Of a stretch of 64,000 bases of DNA, positions 18,179-27,328 are shown one piece after another. The stretch's first letter is position 1, and each line of letters opens with the position of its first letter. Made by a program: the position numbers and the translations under genes. Under the pieces are notes generated by a model, which saw only the letters and a list, made by a program, of their open reading frames with translations, did not search any database and was not told the origin of the DNA. The stretch spans positions 1 through 64,000 of the forward strand of contig JAHDIR010000011.1 in assembly GCA_020630675.1 (NCBI GenBank), read 5' to 3'. Source of the stretch: Bdellovibrionales bacterium (lineage in GTDB: Bacteria; Bdellovibrionota; Bdellovibrionia; Bdellovibrionales; UBA1609).

Positions 18179-18233
18179 ACTCAGAAACTTAACAATCCTG
18201 AGTATTTTTTGAGGGCACTGAATACTTTTTTTT
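18179..18233 (+). terminator. Candidate attenuator ahead of nrdA
   Basis: ACTCAG (18179-18184) can pair with CTGAGT (18198-18203), and AGTATT (18201-18206) can pair with AATACT (18221-18226), which is followed by a run of eight T. The two hairpins share AGT, so they exclude each other: the layout of a terminator/antiterminator switch. Both stems are only six base pairs with long loops, so this is a weak terminator at best. Confidence 0.35.
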
Positions 18234-18288
18234 AAACTAGAATTGAACATAGACAAGCAAAGAAAAATAACAACGGGCAGGAGGCTTC

Positions 18289-20748
18289 ATGGAAACACCA
18301 CAGAATGAAACTATAATTACAGACACAACAATCAACCCTCAAGCCATGAAAACTAATATCGAGGCAACAACAAAGGCGAATTCTACAGACGAAGAAGGCC
18401 CAAAAATAATGCGTGTAAAAAAACGTAACGGCAAACTAGAAGCTGTGAACGTAAATAAAATCGTTAACGTTGTTATTGCCTGCTCCAGTGGACTTAAAGA
18501 AGTCGACCCTATGAGAGTTGCAACAAAAGTGATTAGCGGTCTTTTTGATGGCGCGTCTACAGCTGAGCTAGATAAACTTTGCATACAAACAGCTTCGTTA
18601 CTTATTGGTGAAGAGCCCGCTTATTCAAAACTCGCCTCTCGTTTAATGGCAAGATACATAGAAGAAGAGGTTGGAAGCCAATCTATATATAACTTCTTTG
18701 ATTGCGTAAAGGCCGAGTTCGAAGCCGGCCTTCTATCTGAACAAAAATATAACTTTATTAAAGAGCATAAAGAAGCTCTTAATATTATCATCGACGACAC
18801 TCGCACTAAAAAGTTTGAGTACTTCGGCCTAAGAACATTATATGATCGTTACCTTTTAAAGGATCCCATCACGCGTAAAGTTGTAGAAACTCCTCAGTAC
18901 TTCTTTTTAAGAGTCGCCTGTGGTCTTGCTAACAACTTTGAAGAGGCCAAAGAGTTTTACGAGCTTTTAAGTAGCCATGATTATATGACTAGCTCTCCCA
19001 CTCTTTTTAACTCAGCCACCAACCGTCCACAACTGTCGTCTTGTTATTTACTAGACTCTCCAAAAGACAGCCTGACATCTATTTATAAAAAGTATCAAGA
19101 CGTAGCCATGCTTTCAAAATGGGCTGGCGGCATTGGACTTTCCTTTTCTCGTGTACGTTCTCGCGGATCGTTGATTAAAGGAACAAATGGACACTCCAAC
19201 GGCTTAGTTCCTTGGTTAAAAACCCTTGATTCTTCTGTGGCAGCCGTTAATCAGGGTGGTAAAAGAAAGGGAGCCGCTTGTGTTTACCTAGAGACCTGGC
19301 ACGCTGATATTGAAGAGTTTTTACAACTTCGTGATAACACAGGGGATGACTCTCAAAGAACTCACAACCTAAATTTAGCCAACTGGATTCCTGATCTTTT
19401 CATGAAGCGATTAGAAAAAGATGAAAATTGGTCTTTGTTTGACCCTAAAATTGTACCTCATTTCATTGATACTTTTGGCGATGAATTTGAAGCGGCTTAT
19501 ATAAAAGCAGAAAAAGAAAAGCTTTACGTCAAGCAAGTCAAAGCTCGTGATCTTTATTCTAGAATGATGAAAACTCTTGCCCAAACAGGCAACGGCTGGA
19601 TCACTTTTAAAGATCACAGTAATAACAAATCCAATCAGACCGGCCACAAAGGAAACGTCATCCATCTTTCTAACTTGTGCACCGAAATATTAGAGGTGAC
19701 TTCTGATGAAGAAACCGCAGTTTGCAACCTTGGAAGCGTTAATCTCTCCAATCACTTTGAAAATGGTCAGTTTAATTTTGAAAAATTAGCTGAGACTGTT
19801 CAAACAGCTGTTAAATACCTAGATCGAGTGATCGATATTAACTTTTACCCGATTGAAACATCTGGAAAATCGAACTCAAGATGGAGACCTGTGGGATTAG
19901 GACTTATGGGCCTTCAAGACTTATTCTTTAAAATGGAAGTGCCTTTTGACAGCCCCGAAGCACAAGCCATCTCAAAGAAAATTTCAGAAGAGGTTTATTA
20001 TAACGCCTTAAAGACATCTTGTGCTTTAGCTGAAAAAAGTGGACCTCACGAGTCTTTTCAAGAAACTCGTGCCGCTGAAGGCGTCTTTCAGTTTGACCAC
20101 TGGGGTGTCGTTCCTGAAGATATGAAAAGATGGGAAGAGCTTCGCCGTCGAGTTAAAAAGTCTGGCCTAAGAAACTCTCTAATGATTGCGATTGCGCCAA
20201 CAGCGACCATCGCTTCCTTAACAGGTGTTTACGAAGCCATCGAACCACAAATTTCTAACTTATTTAAAAGAGAAACTTTGTCTGGAGAGTTCATACAAAT
20301 CAATAAGTACTTAGTGACTAAACTTAAAAGTTTAAACTTATGGACAGAAGAAATTCGAAATAAAATCAAAGTCAATGAAGGATCTATCCAAAACATTATG
20401 GAAATCCCTGAAGACATCAGACATCTCTTCAGAACCGTATGGGAAATTCCGCAAAAATCCTTGGTAGATATGGCTGCTGCTCGTGGCGCCTTTATTGACC
20501 AAAGTCAAAGCTTGAACTTATTTATTGAGTCACCAACGATCGGAAAACTTTCCAGCATGTATATGTATGCTTGGAAAAACGGCATAAAAACGACTTACTA
20601 CCTAAGATCTAGGCCTGCGACTAAAATTACAAAGGTAACAACTTCTGGCAACTCTAGTGAGCCCACCAGTGAGAAAAAACAATACACCGATGACGAGGCT
20701 TTAGCTTGCTCTTTAGAAAACCCTGAAATTTGTGAAGCTTGCCAATAA
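18289..20748 (+). CDS. nrdA: Class Ia ribonucleoside-diphosphate reductase, alpha subunit
   Basis: 819 residues. Reduces ribonucleoside diphosphates to deoxy forms together with NrdB. An ATP-cone near the N-terminus (MRVKKRNGKLEAVNVNKIV, about residues 40-130) provides the allosteric activity site. Catalytic features: SSCYLLDSP (first redox Cys), NLCTEI (thiyl-radical Cys and Glu) and AVCNLGSVNL (second redox Cys). The C-terminal tail ICEACQ carries the Cys pair that thioredoxin or glutaredoxin re-reduces. The first 40 residues are Thr/Asn-rich and not part of the fold. Strong ribosome site AGGAGG, five bases ahead of the ATG. Followed 42 bases later by nrdB. The long structured leader suggests regulation above simple promoter control (inference). 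Confidence 0.97.
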   Translation: METPQNETIITDTTINPQAMKTNIEATTKANSTDEEGPKIMRVKKRNGKLEAVNVNKIVNVVIACSSGLKEVDPMRVATKVISGLFDGASTAELDKLCIQTASLLIGEEPAYSKLASRLMARYIEEEVGSQSIYNFFDCVKAEFEAGLLSEQKYNFIKEHKEALNIIIDDTRTKKFEYFGLRTLYDRYLLKDPITRKVVETPQYFFLRVACGLANNFEEAKEFYELLSSHDYMTSSPTLFNSATNRPQLSSCYLLDSPKDSLTSIYKKYQDVAMLSKWAGGIGLSFSRVRSRGSLIKGTNGHSNGLVPWLKTLDSSVAAVNQGGKRKGAACVYLETWHADIEEFLQLRDNTGDDSQRTHNLNLANWIPDLFMKRLEKDENWSLFDPKIVPHFIDTFGDEFEAAYIKAEKEKLYVKQVKARDLYSRMMKTLAQTGNGWITFKDHSNNKSNQTGHKGNVIHLSNLCTEILEVTSDEETAVCNLGSVNLSNHFENGQFNFEKLAETVQTAVKYLDRVIDINFYPIETSGKSNSRWRPVGLGLMGLQDLFFKMEVPFDSPEAQAISKKISEEVYYNALKTSCALAEKSGPHESFQETRAAEGVFQFDHWGVVPEDMKRWEELRRRVKKSGLRNSLMIAIAPTATIASLTGVYEAIEPQISNLFKRETLSGEFIQINKYLVTKLKSLNLWTEEIRNKIKVNEGSIQNIMEIPEDIRHLFRTVWEIPQKSLVDMAAARGAFIDQSQSLNLFIESPTIGKLSSMYMYAWKNGIKTTYYLRSRPATKITKVTTSGNSSEPTSEKKQYTDDEALACSLENPEICEACQ

Positions 20749-20790
20749 CGAACAACAGACTAAAACTGACAACAATGATGAGGTTATAAA

Positions 20791-21789
20791 ATGATTTTAG
20801 ATCCGGGATTTGACTTAACTCTTAGACCAATGAAATACCCTGTATTTTTTGAAATGTATAAAGATGCCATCAAGAACACATGGACAGTTGATGAGGTCGA
20901 CTTTACTGCTGATGTTATCGACCTGCACTCAAAGCTCACAAAAGCTGAGCAGTTTTTGATTAGTCGTTTGGTGGCTTTTTTTGCCACAGGCGACTCCATT
21001 GTCGGAAACAACTTAGTGCTTAACCTTTACACTCATGTTAATTCTCCCGAAGCTCGCTTATATTTGTCTCGACAGCTTTATGAAGAGGCTCTTCATGTGC
21101 AATTCTATCTTACGTTGTTAGATACATACTTGCCGGACATGAAAGAAAGAGAAAAAGCTTTTGCAGCAGTACACAACATTCCATCCATTAAAAACAAAGC
21201 CGAGTTTAGTTTTAAATGGATGGACTCCATCAATGAATTACGCTCTCTACAAACCAAAGAAGATCGCAGAAAGTTCCTAATGAACTTACTTTGCTTTGCC
21301 ACATGCGTAGAAGGTATGTTCTTTTTTGCGGCCTTCGCCTATGTTTACTATTTAAGATCAAAAGGACTTTTAAATGGACTAGCCACAGGAACAAACTGGG
21401 TTTTCCGTGATGAAAGTGCTCATATCGACTTTGCCTTTAAGGTCTTTGAAGTGGCTATTGAAGAAGAGCCAGATATTTTTGATGAGCGCATGAAAGATAT
21501 GGTCATTACTATGATGGAAGATGCCATTAACTGTGAGCTTCTTTTTTCCAACGACTTCTTAGAGCAAGGAATTGCTGGCCTCAGCCAAAGAGACATGAAG
21601 ACATATCTTCAGTTCATTGCCGACCAAAGATTAACTCGATTGGGAATTCCAGCCCAGTACAATGTAAAAAACCCGTTCCCATTTATGGAGCTACAAGACA
21701 CACAAGAGTTAGCTAACTTTTTTGAACGTCGTGTTTCGGCTTATCAGGTTGGTGTTACTGGAGATGTTTCCTTCGACGAAACTTTCTAA
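20791..21789 (+). CDS. nrdB: Class Ia ribonucleoside-diphosphate reductase, beta subunit
   Basis: 332 residues; houses the di-metal/tyrosyl-radical cofactor that starts catalysis in NrdA. Metal ligands are visible in LYEEALHVQFY and in RDESAHIDFAF, with the first ligand near FFATGD. GAGG precedes the ATG. Second and last gene of the operon; a strong terminator follows 33 bases after the stop. Confidence 0.95.
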   Translation: MILDPGFDLTLRPMKYPVFFEMYKDAIKNTWTVDEVDFTADVIDLHSKLTKAEQFLISRLVAFFATGDSIVGNNLVLNLYTHVNSPEARLYLSRQLYEEALHVQFYLTLLDTYLPDMKEREKAFAAVHNIPSIKNKAEFSFKWMDSINELRSLQTKEDRRKFLMNLLCFATCVEGMFFFAAFAYVYYLRSKGLLNGLATGTNWVFRDESAHIDFAFKVFEVAIEEEPDIFDERMKDMVITMMEDAINCELLFSNDFLEQGIAGLSQRDMKTYLQFIADQRLTRLGIPAQYNVKNPFPFMELQDTQELANFFERRVSAYQVGVTGDVSFDETF

Positions 21790-21821
21790 TGTCTTGCTAA
21801 AAAGAAATCAAAAGATAGATC

Positions 21822-21857
21822 AAAGCCTTTCAGCTTTAAATTGAAAGGCTTTTTTTA
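21822..21857 (+). terminator. Rho-independent terminator of nrdAB
   Basis: AGCCTTTCA (21824-21832) pairs perfectly with TGAAAGGCT (21842-21850), a nine-base stem with nine-base loop, followed by seven T. Confidence 0.9.
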
Positions 21858-21962
21858 TAACTAAACAACTCTAAAAATCCTTTGAACAACAAAGTAAAAT
21901 CGCATAAACAACTTTAAGAATCAAAAAAACTTTTTAAAATCGAAAACAATAATAGATTTTTT

Positions 21963-22892
21963 CTAAATTTGCTTATCGATTAGTTTTCTTAGTTTTTTCA
22001 AAACCTTGGTTTCAATTATGTCTTGTTGAATGTCTCCACTCATATATATAGTCATCGAGTCAGAAGTATTAATGTCAACGTTTTGCCCATTAAGAGCCTG
22101 TACATAATGATGATAAAGGCCTTTATCTTTCACAGAACCAAGCTGAGCAACATAAGTACTCACTTTTTCTAAAAACTCAAAAGGCAATTCAACGGGGCGG
22201 TTTTGACGGTGCGGTTTTAAGGATAAAAAAGAAGATCCTAAGCCACGACCTGCTTCTTGATAGCAAAATAAGCCCTGGGGATAAATAATATGCATAATGA
22301 CCCACCTCAAAAGACGGCGCAACTTATGAGTACCATCTTCTAATAAATGAGAGTTAATGTCTTCCTTAATTTTTCGAGAAACTTTTTTCAGTTCATCTGT
22401 TAAGCCAACTAAATATAAGCTTCTCAAACATGGTGAAAGCTCTTCTATAAATTGAATAAGGTCATGAATTTCCAAAAGTTGACTTTCAAAAGTCAGTAAA
22501 TCTTTTTCAAAGGCTACAAAAGACTTTTTTACATAGGATGCAGAGGAAGTAGAAATACTCTTTTTATCTTTTGCTAAAACGACCTCAGCATGCATTTCAA
22601 ATCCATAAAGCAAGCGACCCAGGGCATCTTCAATATTTTTAGATAAAGCTCTTATATGTAAGCCGGCTTCACTAAATTCCGGTTGCATACTATGACGAAC
22701 CACTCGACCAAAAGATTGTAACTTAAAACTCGATGTTCTAAGAGCCACGAGTTGTTTCCAATATATTTTGTCAATTTTATTTGTTTTTTTAAACTGCGAT
22801 AAAGCTTTTGATGTGCTTAATGACCAGTTGTAAGCTAGTAAGTGAGAAACTGACTGATGAACATATGAGTAAAAATGACCAGATACTGACAT
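21963..22892 (-). CDS. Hypothetical helical protein, possibly CHAD-like
   Basis: 309 residues without signal peptide or membrane segment, strongly helical and rich in basic residues. Not recognised with confidence. The element DGTHKLRRLLRWVIMH resembles the His/Arg-rich helices of CHAD domains, which bind polyphosphate, but the rest does not show the repeated CHAD pattern clearly. ATG at 22892 with GAGG about eight bases upstream. It ends 85 bases before the end of lgt (same strand, downstream of it), so it may be co-transcribed with lgt. Confidence 0.65.
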   Translation of the reverse strand: MSVSGHFYSYVHQSVSHLLAYNWSLSTSKALSQFKKTNKIDKIYWKQLVALRTSSFKLQSFGRVVRHSMQPEFSEAGLHIRALSKNIEDALGRLLYGFEMHAEVVLAKDKKSISTSSASYVKKSFVAFEKDLLTFESQLLEIHDLIQFIEELSPCLRSLYLVGLTDELKKVSRKIKEDINSHLLEDGTHKLRRLLRWVIMHIIYPQGLFCYQEAGRGLGSSFLSLKPHRQNRPVELPFEFLEKVSTYVAQLGSVKDKGLYHHYVQALNGQNVDINTSDSMTIYMSGDIQQDIIETKVLKKLRKLIDKQI

Positions 22893-22976
22893 AGCATACC
22901 TCGCTTATGGTAAGACAGAGCTAAGAAATAATCATAAATGCCGGTAAAAAGTCAATGTGGTCAGGCCATAGATAAT

Positions 22977-24038
22977 TTACAGCCAGCCTCCAATTTTTTC
23001 ACTATCTTTGCGATACGAATAAACGAGATACAAAACACCAATAGCCAACATACCAACACTGAGCCACTGCCCTCTAGTTAACCCTAAGGCTTGAAAGCCA
23101 AGGTGAGAGTCTGGCAATCGATAGCGTTCGCCCACGATTCTTGCTAAAGCATAACTAATGCCCCACCAGCCACTCACAACCCCTGGTTTTTGTGGTTTTC
23201 TCCATATAATAACAATAGCGACTAAAACTAAAAAGCCCTCCAAAAAGGCCTGGTAAAGTTGTGAGGGGTACCTTGGAGATAAAACCTGCCCAAGAGCTGC
23301 CGTCACTTCAGGGTGACCGGCCTGCACGCGAAAAATCGACTCCGAGACAAAAGCTTGAATTTTACCGTAGGAAACCTGACTAGCCCTATCTACCCACTTT
23401 GCCCATTCATCAGATGTTGGATTTAAACTGCCACCTTGAAATGATAACGGCTTCATTTTTTCAACGACAAGATAAAAAGATTTTAATTTTTCTGTAGCCC
23501 CTTTTTCTAGCCACAAATAAAGCTCTTGAGGAAATTTCACGGCCCAACGTGTAGGCCCCTCAACGACTCGACCAAAAAGCTCACCATTGACAAAGTTGGC
23601 CAACCGACCGGCAATAAAACCAACAGTTGCACTAGTCACTGTTAAATCAATCAGCTCAAACATAGAGACCTTATTTCTTTTTGAATAAATATAACAGGCC
23701 ACCATAATACCTAAAATACCACCATGACTGGCCATCCCCCCTTTGTGCACTTCTAAAAGACCCCAAAAAGGAAAAGAGTTTCCCCACTCGAGAAACAAAT
23801 GAGGCTTATAAAACAAGGCATAACCCAATCGACCACCAACCATAGTACCAATAGCCACGGCCGTGACAAAGTCACCAACCTTTTCCACAGGAAGATTAAT
23901 TTTCTTTTTCTTGGCGAGAAAAGAAATCAGAACATAACCAAGAAAAAAACCAGTCAGGTAGGCCAAGCCATACCAACGAATACCGAGGTCACCAGTGAAA
24001 TGAATAGCAAAAGGGTCGAAATTATGTACAAAGCTCAT
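22977..24038 (-). CDS. lgt: Phosphatidylglycerol:prolipoprotein diacylglyceryl transferase
   Basis: Inner-membrane enzyme that attaches diacylglycerol to the lipobox cysteine, the first step in maturing the many lipoproteins in this window. 353 residues, with HGGILG, the Lgt signature GRLANFVNGELFGRVVEGP, RYPSQLYQ and a C-terminal GERYRLPD. Multiple membrane segments. It is about 60 residues longer than the usual 270-290: the extra piece (from KFPQELYLWLEKG to ALGQVLSP) lies between the signature and the RYPSQLYQ motif and is predicted to be periplasmic. No good ribosome site is visible before the ATG. Confidence 0.95.
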   Translation of the reverse strand: MSFVHNFDPFAIHFTGDLGIRWYGLAYLTGFFLGYVLISFLAKKKKINLPVEKVGDFVTAVAIGTMVGGRLGYALFYKPHLFLEWGNSFPFWGLLEVHKGGMASHGGILGIMVACYIYSKRNKVSMFELIDLTVTSATVGFIAGRLANFVNGELFGRVVEGPTRWAVKFPQELYLWLEKGATEKLKSFYLVVEKMKPLSFQGGSLNPTSDEWAKWVDRASQVSYGKIQAFVSESIFRVQAGHPEVTAALGQVLSPRYPSQLYQAFLEGFLVLVAIVIIWRKPQKPGVVSGWWGISYALARIVGERYRLPDSHLGFQALGLTRGQWLSVGMLAIGVLYLVYSYRKDSEKIGGWL

Positions 24039-24189
24039 GATTCTATGTTGCGAAAACTAAAGGATAAAGACAAGTAGGAAGTACGATACGCCGCGCGCTA
24101 TTGTCAAATTGCCTACAGTTGATATTATTGAGCAAAGCCAAAAGAAGGGAATTTACCCTTTCATTGACAACCTTCAAGGCCATCACACT

Positions 24190-24768
24190 ATGCAACTGAT
24201 TCTAGCCAGCTCATCTATACACCGAAAAAAACAACTGAAAGAAATAGGGATAGAGTTCTCTGCCGTTCCCCCTTTATTTGATGAAGACCAAGAAAAAACA
24301 AAAGACCTCCCTTGGCCGGAACTCTGTTTACTCTTAGCCCAAAAAAAAGCGGAAAGCCTCAAAACAAAATATCCCAATGCGGCCATTATTGGCAGTGACC
24401 AAATGCTTATTTTTGAAAATCAAATGTACAACAAACCGAAGTCAATAAAAGAGGCGCACGAGAGACTCAGCCAATTACAGGGACAAACCCATACTCTCAT
24501 CACATCCCTATATATTTGGACGGCCAAAAAAAAATTTTCCCACTTAGACACCACTCATTTAACGATGAAACCTCTAAACAGCGACGAAATCGATGAGTAC
24601 ATCAGGCTTGATCAACCGATTGGCTGCGCTGGAGCCTACAAATATGAGCTCAATGGTAAATCTTTATTTCAAAAAGTAGCTAGCCAAGATAAAACCAGCA
24701 TCATTGGCCTACCCACCTTAACTTTACAGAAAATTTTAAGCTCTGAATTTAACCAAGGACCCTTATGA
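24190..24768 (+). CDS. Maf-family nucleotide pyrophosphatase
   Basis: 192 residues from the ATG at 24190; the track start (24109) adds 27 residues upstream of the fold. Maf proteins hydrolyse non-canonical or modified nucleoside triphosphates. Family features: N-terminal LILASSSIHRKKQL, and AAIIGSDQM with the catalytic Asp, followed by NKP. The usual E-T-x-V element is present in changed form (DTTHLTMKPL) and GCAGAYKYEL replaces the common D.AGAY.I. The stop overlaps the hemB start (ATGA), so the two are an operon. Promoter must lie in the 150 bases shared with divergent lgt. Confidence 0.88.
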   Translation: MQLILASSSIHRKKQLKEIGIEFSAVPPLFDEDQEKTKDLPWPELCLLLAQKKAESLKTKYPNAAIIGSDQMLIFENQMYNKPKSIKEAHERLSQLQGQTHTLITSLYIWTAKKKFSHLDTTHLTMKPLNSDEIDEYIRLDQPIGCAGAYKYELNGKSLFQKVASQDKTSIIGLPTLTLQKILSSEFNQGPL

Positions 24769-25763
24769 CTCACCAAAACCCTTTTCAGTCCTCCGTTCGT
24801 TTACGACGAATAAGAAAATCTAAAAACATTCGCGATATGGTCACTGAAACTCAGCTCAGTGTTAAAAATCTGATTTGGCCTGTCTTTATCTTAGAAGGTC
24901 ATAACCGAAAAGAAGAAGTTAAAAGTTTACCAGGGGTTTTTAAATACTCTTTAGACTTGCTTCTAAAAGAGGTGAAAAAAGCCTCTGAACTGGGACTTCC
25001 TGGCTTGGCTTTATTTCCTGTGATTCCTGAAAACAAAAAAGACACTCAGGCCTCAGAAAGCGCAAACCCCGACGGACTCATGCCTCAAGCCATTCGTGAG
25101 ATTAAAAAGCACAACCCAGAGCTTTGCCTATTCACTGATGTTGCCATGGACCCCTACTCCTCCGATGGCCATGATGGATTAGTGGATGACGGGAAAATTC
25201 TCAATGATGAAACTTTACCAATTTTAGCAAAAATGGCGTTGGTACAAGCCCAAGCTGGTGCTGATTTTATTGCCCCCTCAGATATGATGGACCACCGTAT
25301 TGGCTACATTCGACAATATCTTGATAAAAATGGTTACACCAATACAGGCCTACTTTCTTATTCCGCCAAGTACGCTTCTGCTTTTTATGGCCCTTTTCGT
25401 GATGCCTTAGACTCTAACCCTAAATCTGGGGATAAAAAAACGTATCAAATGAATCCTGCCAATTCTACTGAGGCCCTGGAAGAGGTTACCCAAGACCTGA
25501 GTGAAGGCGCTGACATTGTCATGGTTAAACCAGCCCTTTCCTACCTTGATATTATCCAAAAAGTTTCTGAAAACTTCGATCGACCTGTTGCGGCTTACAA
25601 TGTAAGTGGCGAATACGCCATGCTTAAACTTTTAGCCCAACAAGGCTTGGCTCAAGAAAGAGATATTGTTTTGGAGTCTTTAACAGCAATTAAAAGAGCT
25701 GGAGCACAAATCATATTTACTTACTTCGCCAAAGATGTAGCTGAATGGCTAAAAGATAAATAA
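24765..25763 (+). CDS. hemB: Delta-aminolevulinic acid dehydratase (porphobilinogen synthase)
   Basis: 332 residues. Condenses two 5-aminolevulinate molecules to porphobilinogen in haem/tetrapyrrole synthesis. The two active-site lysines are in SYSAKYASAFYGPFRDA and MVKPALSYLD; GADFIAPSDMMDHR is conserved. The metal-site region reads DVAMDPYSSDGHDG, with Asp where zinc-type enzymes have Cys, so this is the Mg-dependent, zinc-independent class. Starts four bases inside the preceding Maf gene. Confidence 0.96.
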   Translation: MTHQNPFQSSVRLRRIRKSKNIRDMVTETQLSVKNLIWPVFILEGHNRKEEVKSLPGVFKYSLDLLLKEVKKASELGLPGLALFPVIPENKKDTQASESANPDGLMPQAIREIKKHNPELCLFTDVAMDPYSSDGHDGLVDDGKILNDETLPILAKMALVQAQAGADFIAPSDMMDHRIGYIRQYLDKNGYTNTGLLSYSAKYASAFYGPFRDALDSNPKSGDKKTYQMNPANSTEALEEVTQDLSEGADIVMVKPALSYLDIIQKVSENFDRPVAAYNVSGEYAMLKLLAQQGLAQERDIVLESLTAIKRAGAQIIFTYFAKDVAEWLKDK

Positions 25764-25794
25764 CTTTTTGCAAAAAAAAATAAACAAGCAGTCA

Positions 25795-26433
25795 CTAAGC
25801 GACTTTTAAGAACTCACTACTGACTAAGTTATCTTCTAGAGGCACTTCTTTGGATTGCTTAGATCGTAAATACTGACTCACTAACTGTCCGTCAAATTGA
25901 CTTCCTGAGTACTTTAGAAGCTCTTTTTCAGCAGATTCCATAGGAAGAGCTTTGCGGTAAGGCCGAGTGTTGGTCATAGCATCCACAGTATCTACTATGG
26001 TAAGTATACGAGCAGTCAAAGGTATATTTTGTCCGCTCATTTTATAGGGGTAACCTTTGCCATCATAACGTTCATGATGGTAACGAATGCCAGGAACAAG
26101 AAGTTTAAAAAACCGATCTTGCTCAACAAGAGGTTCAATCATCAAAACACTTAACTCTGAGTGACCTTTCATTATTTTAAATTCTTCGTCGGTTAAGCGC
26201 TCAGGCTTTAGTAAAATATTATCGGCAATGCCCACTTTACCGATATCATGCAGAAGGCCGGAATACTCCAGCAAGCTTTGTTGAAAAGAGTCTAATCCCA
26301 TAAAGGCCCCTAAACGAGCGGCCTCCAAACCAACACGACAGCAATGATAATATGTAAAAGGATCTTTTGATTTTACACTTAACAAAATAGACTTAACAGC
26401 CGCTTTGGCCCAAATTGGAACTTCCGAATTCAT
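25795..26433 (-). CDS. Stand-alone HD-GYP domain protein, likely c-di-GMP phosphodiesterase
   Basis: 212 residues, consisting almost only of the HD-GYP domain. HDIGKVGIAD gives the HD metal ligands; HHERYDGKGYP is the GYP signature; further ligands in KGHSEL and the DTVDAMTNTRPYR segment. HD-GYP proteins break cyclic di-GMP to pGpG/GMP. No receiver or membrane sensor is attached, so input must come from another protein or from expression. GGGAG precedes the ATG. Convergent with hemB; no strong terminator between them. Confidence 0.9.
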   Translation of the reverse strand: MNSEVPIWAKAAVKSILLSVKSKDPFTYYHCCRVGLEAARLGAFMGLDSFQQSLLEYSGLLHDIGKVGIADNILLKPERLTDEEFKIMKGHSELSVLMIEPLVEQDRFFKLLVPGIRYHHERYDGKGYPYKMSGQNIPLTARILTIVDTVDAMTNTRPYRKALPMESAEKELLKYSGSQFDGQLVSQYLRSKQSKEVPLEDNLVSSEFLKVA

Positions 26434-26533
26434 GACTCTCCCTTTCCCGACCTAGGCTTATCGGCAGGGCCCTTGAAATTCTTTAACGTATCAAACTGAT
26501 ACAAAAAAAAGTTACTCAAATGTTTTTTTAAAT

Positions 26534-26568
26534 AAAAAAAAGCCTGCCAAGGTTTTACCAGGCAGGCT
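26534..26568 (-). terminator. Rho-independent terminator of the 26605 outer-membrane gene
   Basis: Minus strand: AGCCTGCC stem with GGCAGGCT (26541-26548 / 26561-26568), 12-base loop, then at least seven T (plus-strand A run from 26534). Sits 37 bases after the stop. Confidence 0.9.
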
Positions 26569-26604
26569 TAAATTAAACTTTTAAACTCTAAAATTATAAT
26601 TGAT

Positions 26605-27147
26605 TTAGAAGTTATACTTTACATGAGCAAGAACACCTAAATGGCTATAAGAAAACTCAGTAGATCCAATCTCAGGATCAACAACAGTTAGCATATATCT
26701 TAGGTCGCCACCGACAGAAAACTGCTCATTAATGGCATAAGATGCACCACCGAAAAATTGTAAGGCAACACCCATTTCAGAATCAGCATTACCAAACTCA
26801 TAAGAGCCAAAAGACAGGCCGCCACCAAAATAAGGAAGAACTGGCAAACCGTCGACGGCATAGTTAAATACACCATTTACAGCAAGAGCTAAAACGTCAG
26901 CATCGGCTCCACCAGAGTCTTTGATTTCATTGCTTCTCTTAGAAATTTCACCTTCTATAGAAAACATTGAACCCATATTGTAACCAAAGGCTGCAAAAAA
27001 AGGCATACCAGACTTTAGATCTTGACTTGTGCCACCATCAATTTCTCCGCCAAAGCTCAGACCTAAACCACCTTTTACGTAACCCATGTTTGCAAACGCA
27101 GACACAGACATTAAGCTTACAAGTAAACCCATTACTATATTTTTCAT
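26605..27147 (-). CDS. Small outer-membrane beta-barrel protein
   Basis: 180 residues from the ATG at 27147, chosen because GGAG is six bases upstream and the protein then begins with a signal peptide (MKNIVMGLLVSLMSVSAFA). The mature part alternates glycine/aromatic strands (GYVKGGLGLSFGGEI, YFGGGLSFGSYEFG) and ends ...VLAHVKYNF, typical of eight-stranded OmpA/OmpW-type barrels. Its messenger has a perfect hairpin just before the ribosome site (own entry) and a strong terminator, so it is a monocistronic, probably well-expressed gene. A possible promoter is TAGACA-16-CATAAA at about 27190-27217 (minus strand). Confidence 0.85.
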   Translation of the reverse strand: MKNIVMGLLVSLMSVSAFANMGYVKGGLGLSFGGEIDGGTSQDLKSGMPFFAAFGYNMGSMFSIEGEISKRSNEIKDSGGADADVLALAVNGVFNYAVDGLPVLPYFGGGLSFGSYEFGNADSEMGVALQFFGGASYAINEQFSVGGDLRYMLTVVDPEIGSTEFSYSHLGVLAHVKYNF

Positions 27148-27159
27148 TTTATCTCCTAG

Positions 27160-27178
27160 GGACAACCCCAAGTTGTCC
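27160..27178 (-). promoter_or_regulatory. 5' UTR hairpin next to the ribosome site of the 26605 gene
   Basis: GGACAAC-5-GTTGTCC, a perfect seven-base stem, ends four bases before the AGGAG ribosome site. May stabilise the messenger or control its translation. Confidence 0.5.
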
Positions 27179-27328
27179 AGTTTTTTTGTTTAACAAAAAT
27201 TTATGACTAGAGGTTATAGTTTGTCTAACTAAATTTTATGTTTATTACCAATTTAACGAAAAAATACACACACTCAGCCGCAAGAGCCAAGCGTCATGAT
27301 TATTTATTAAGCATAAACTACAAGCAAA

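Noticed and set aside
17990-18235. 81-residue ORF ahead of nrdA as a normal protein gene
   Set aside because: TTG start, no recognisable family, dominated by strong RNA hairpins and ending in a T-run; treated as leader.
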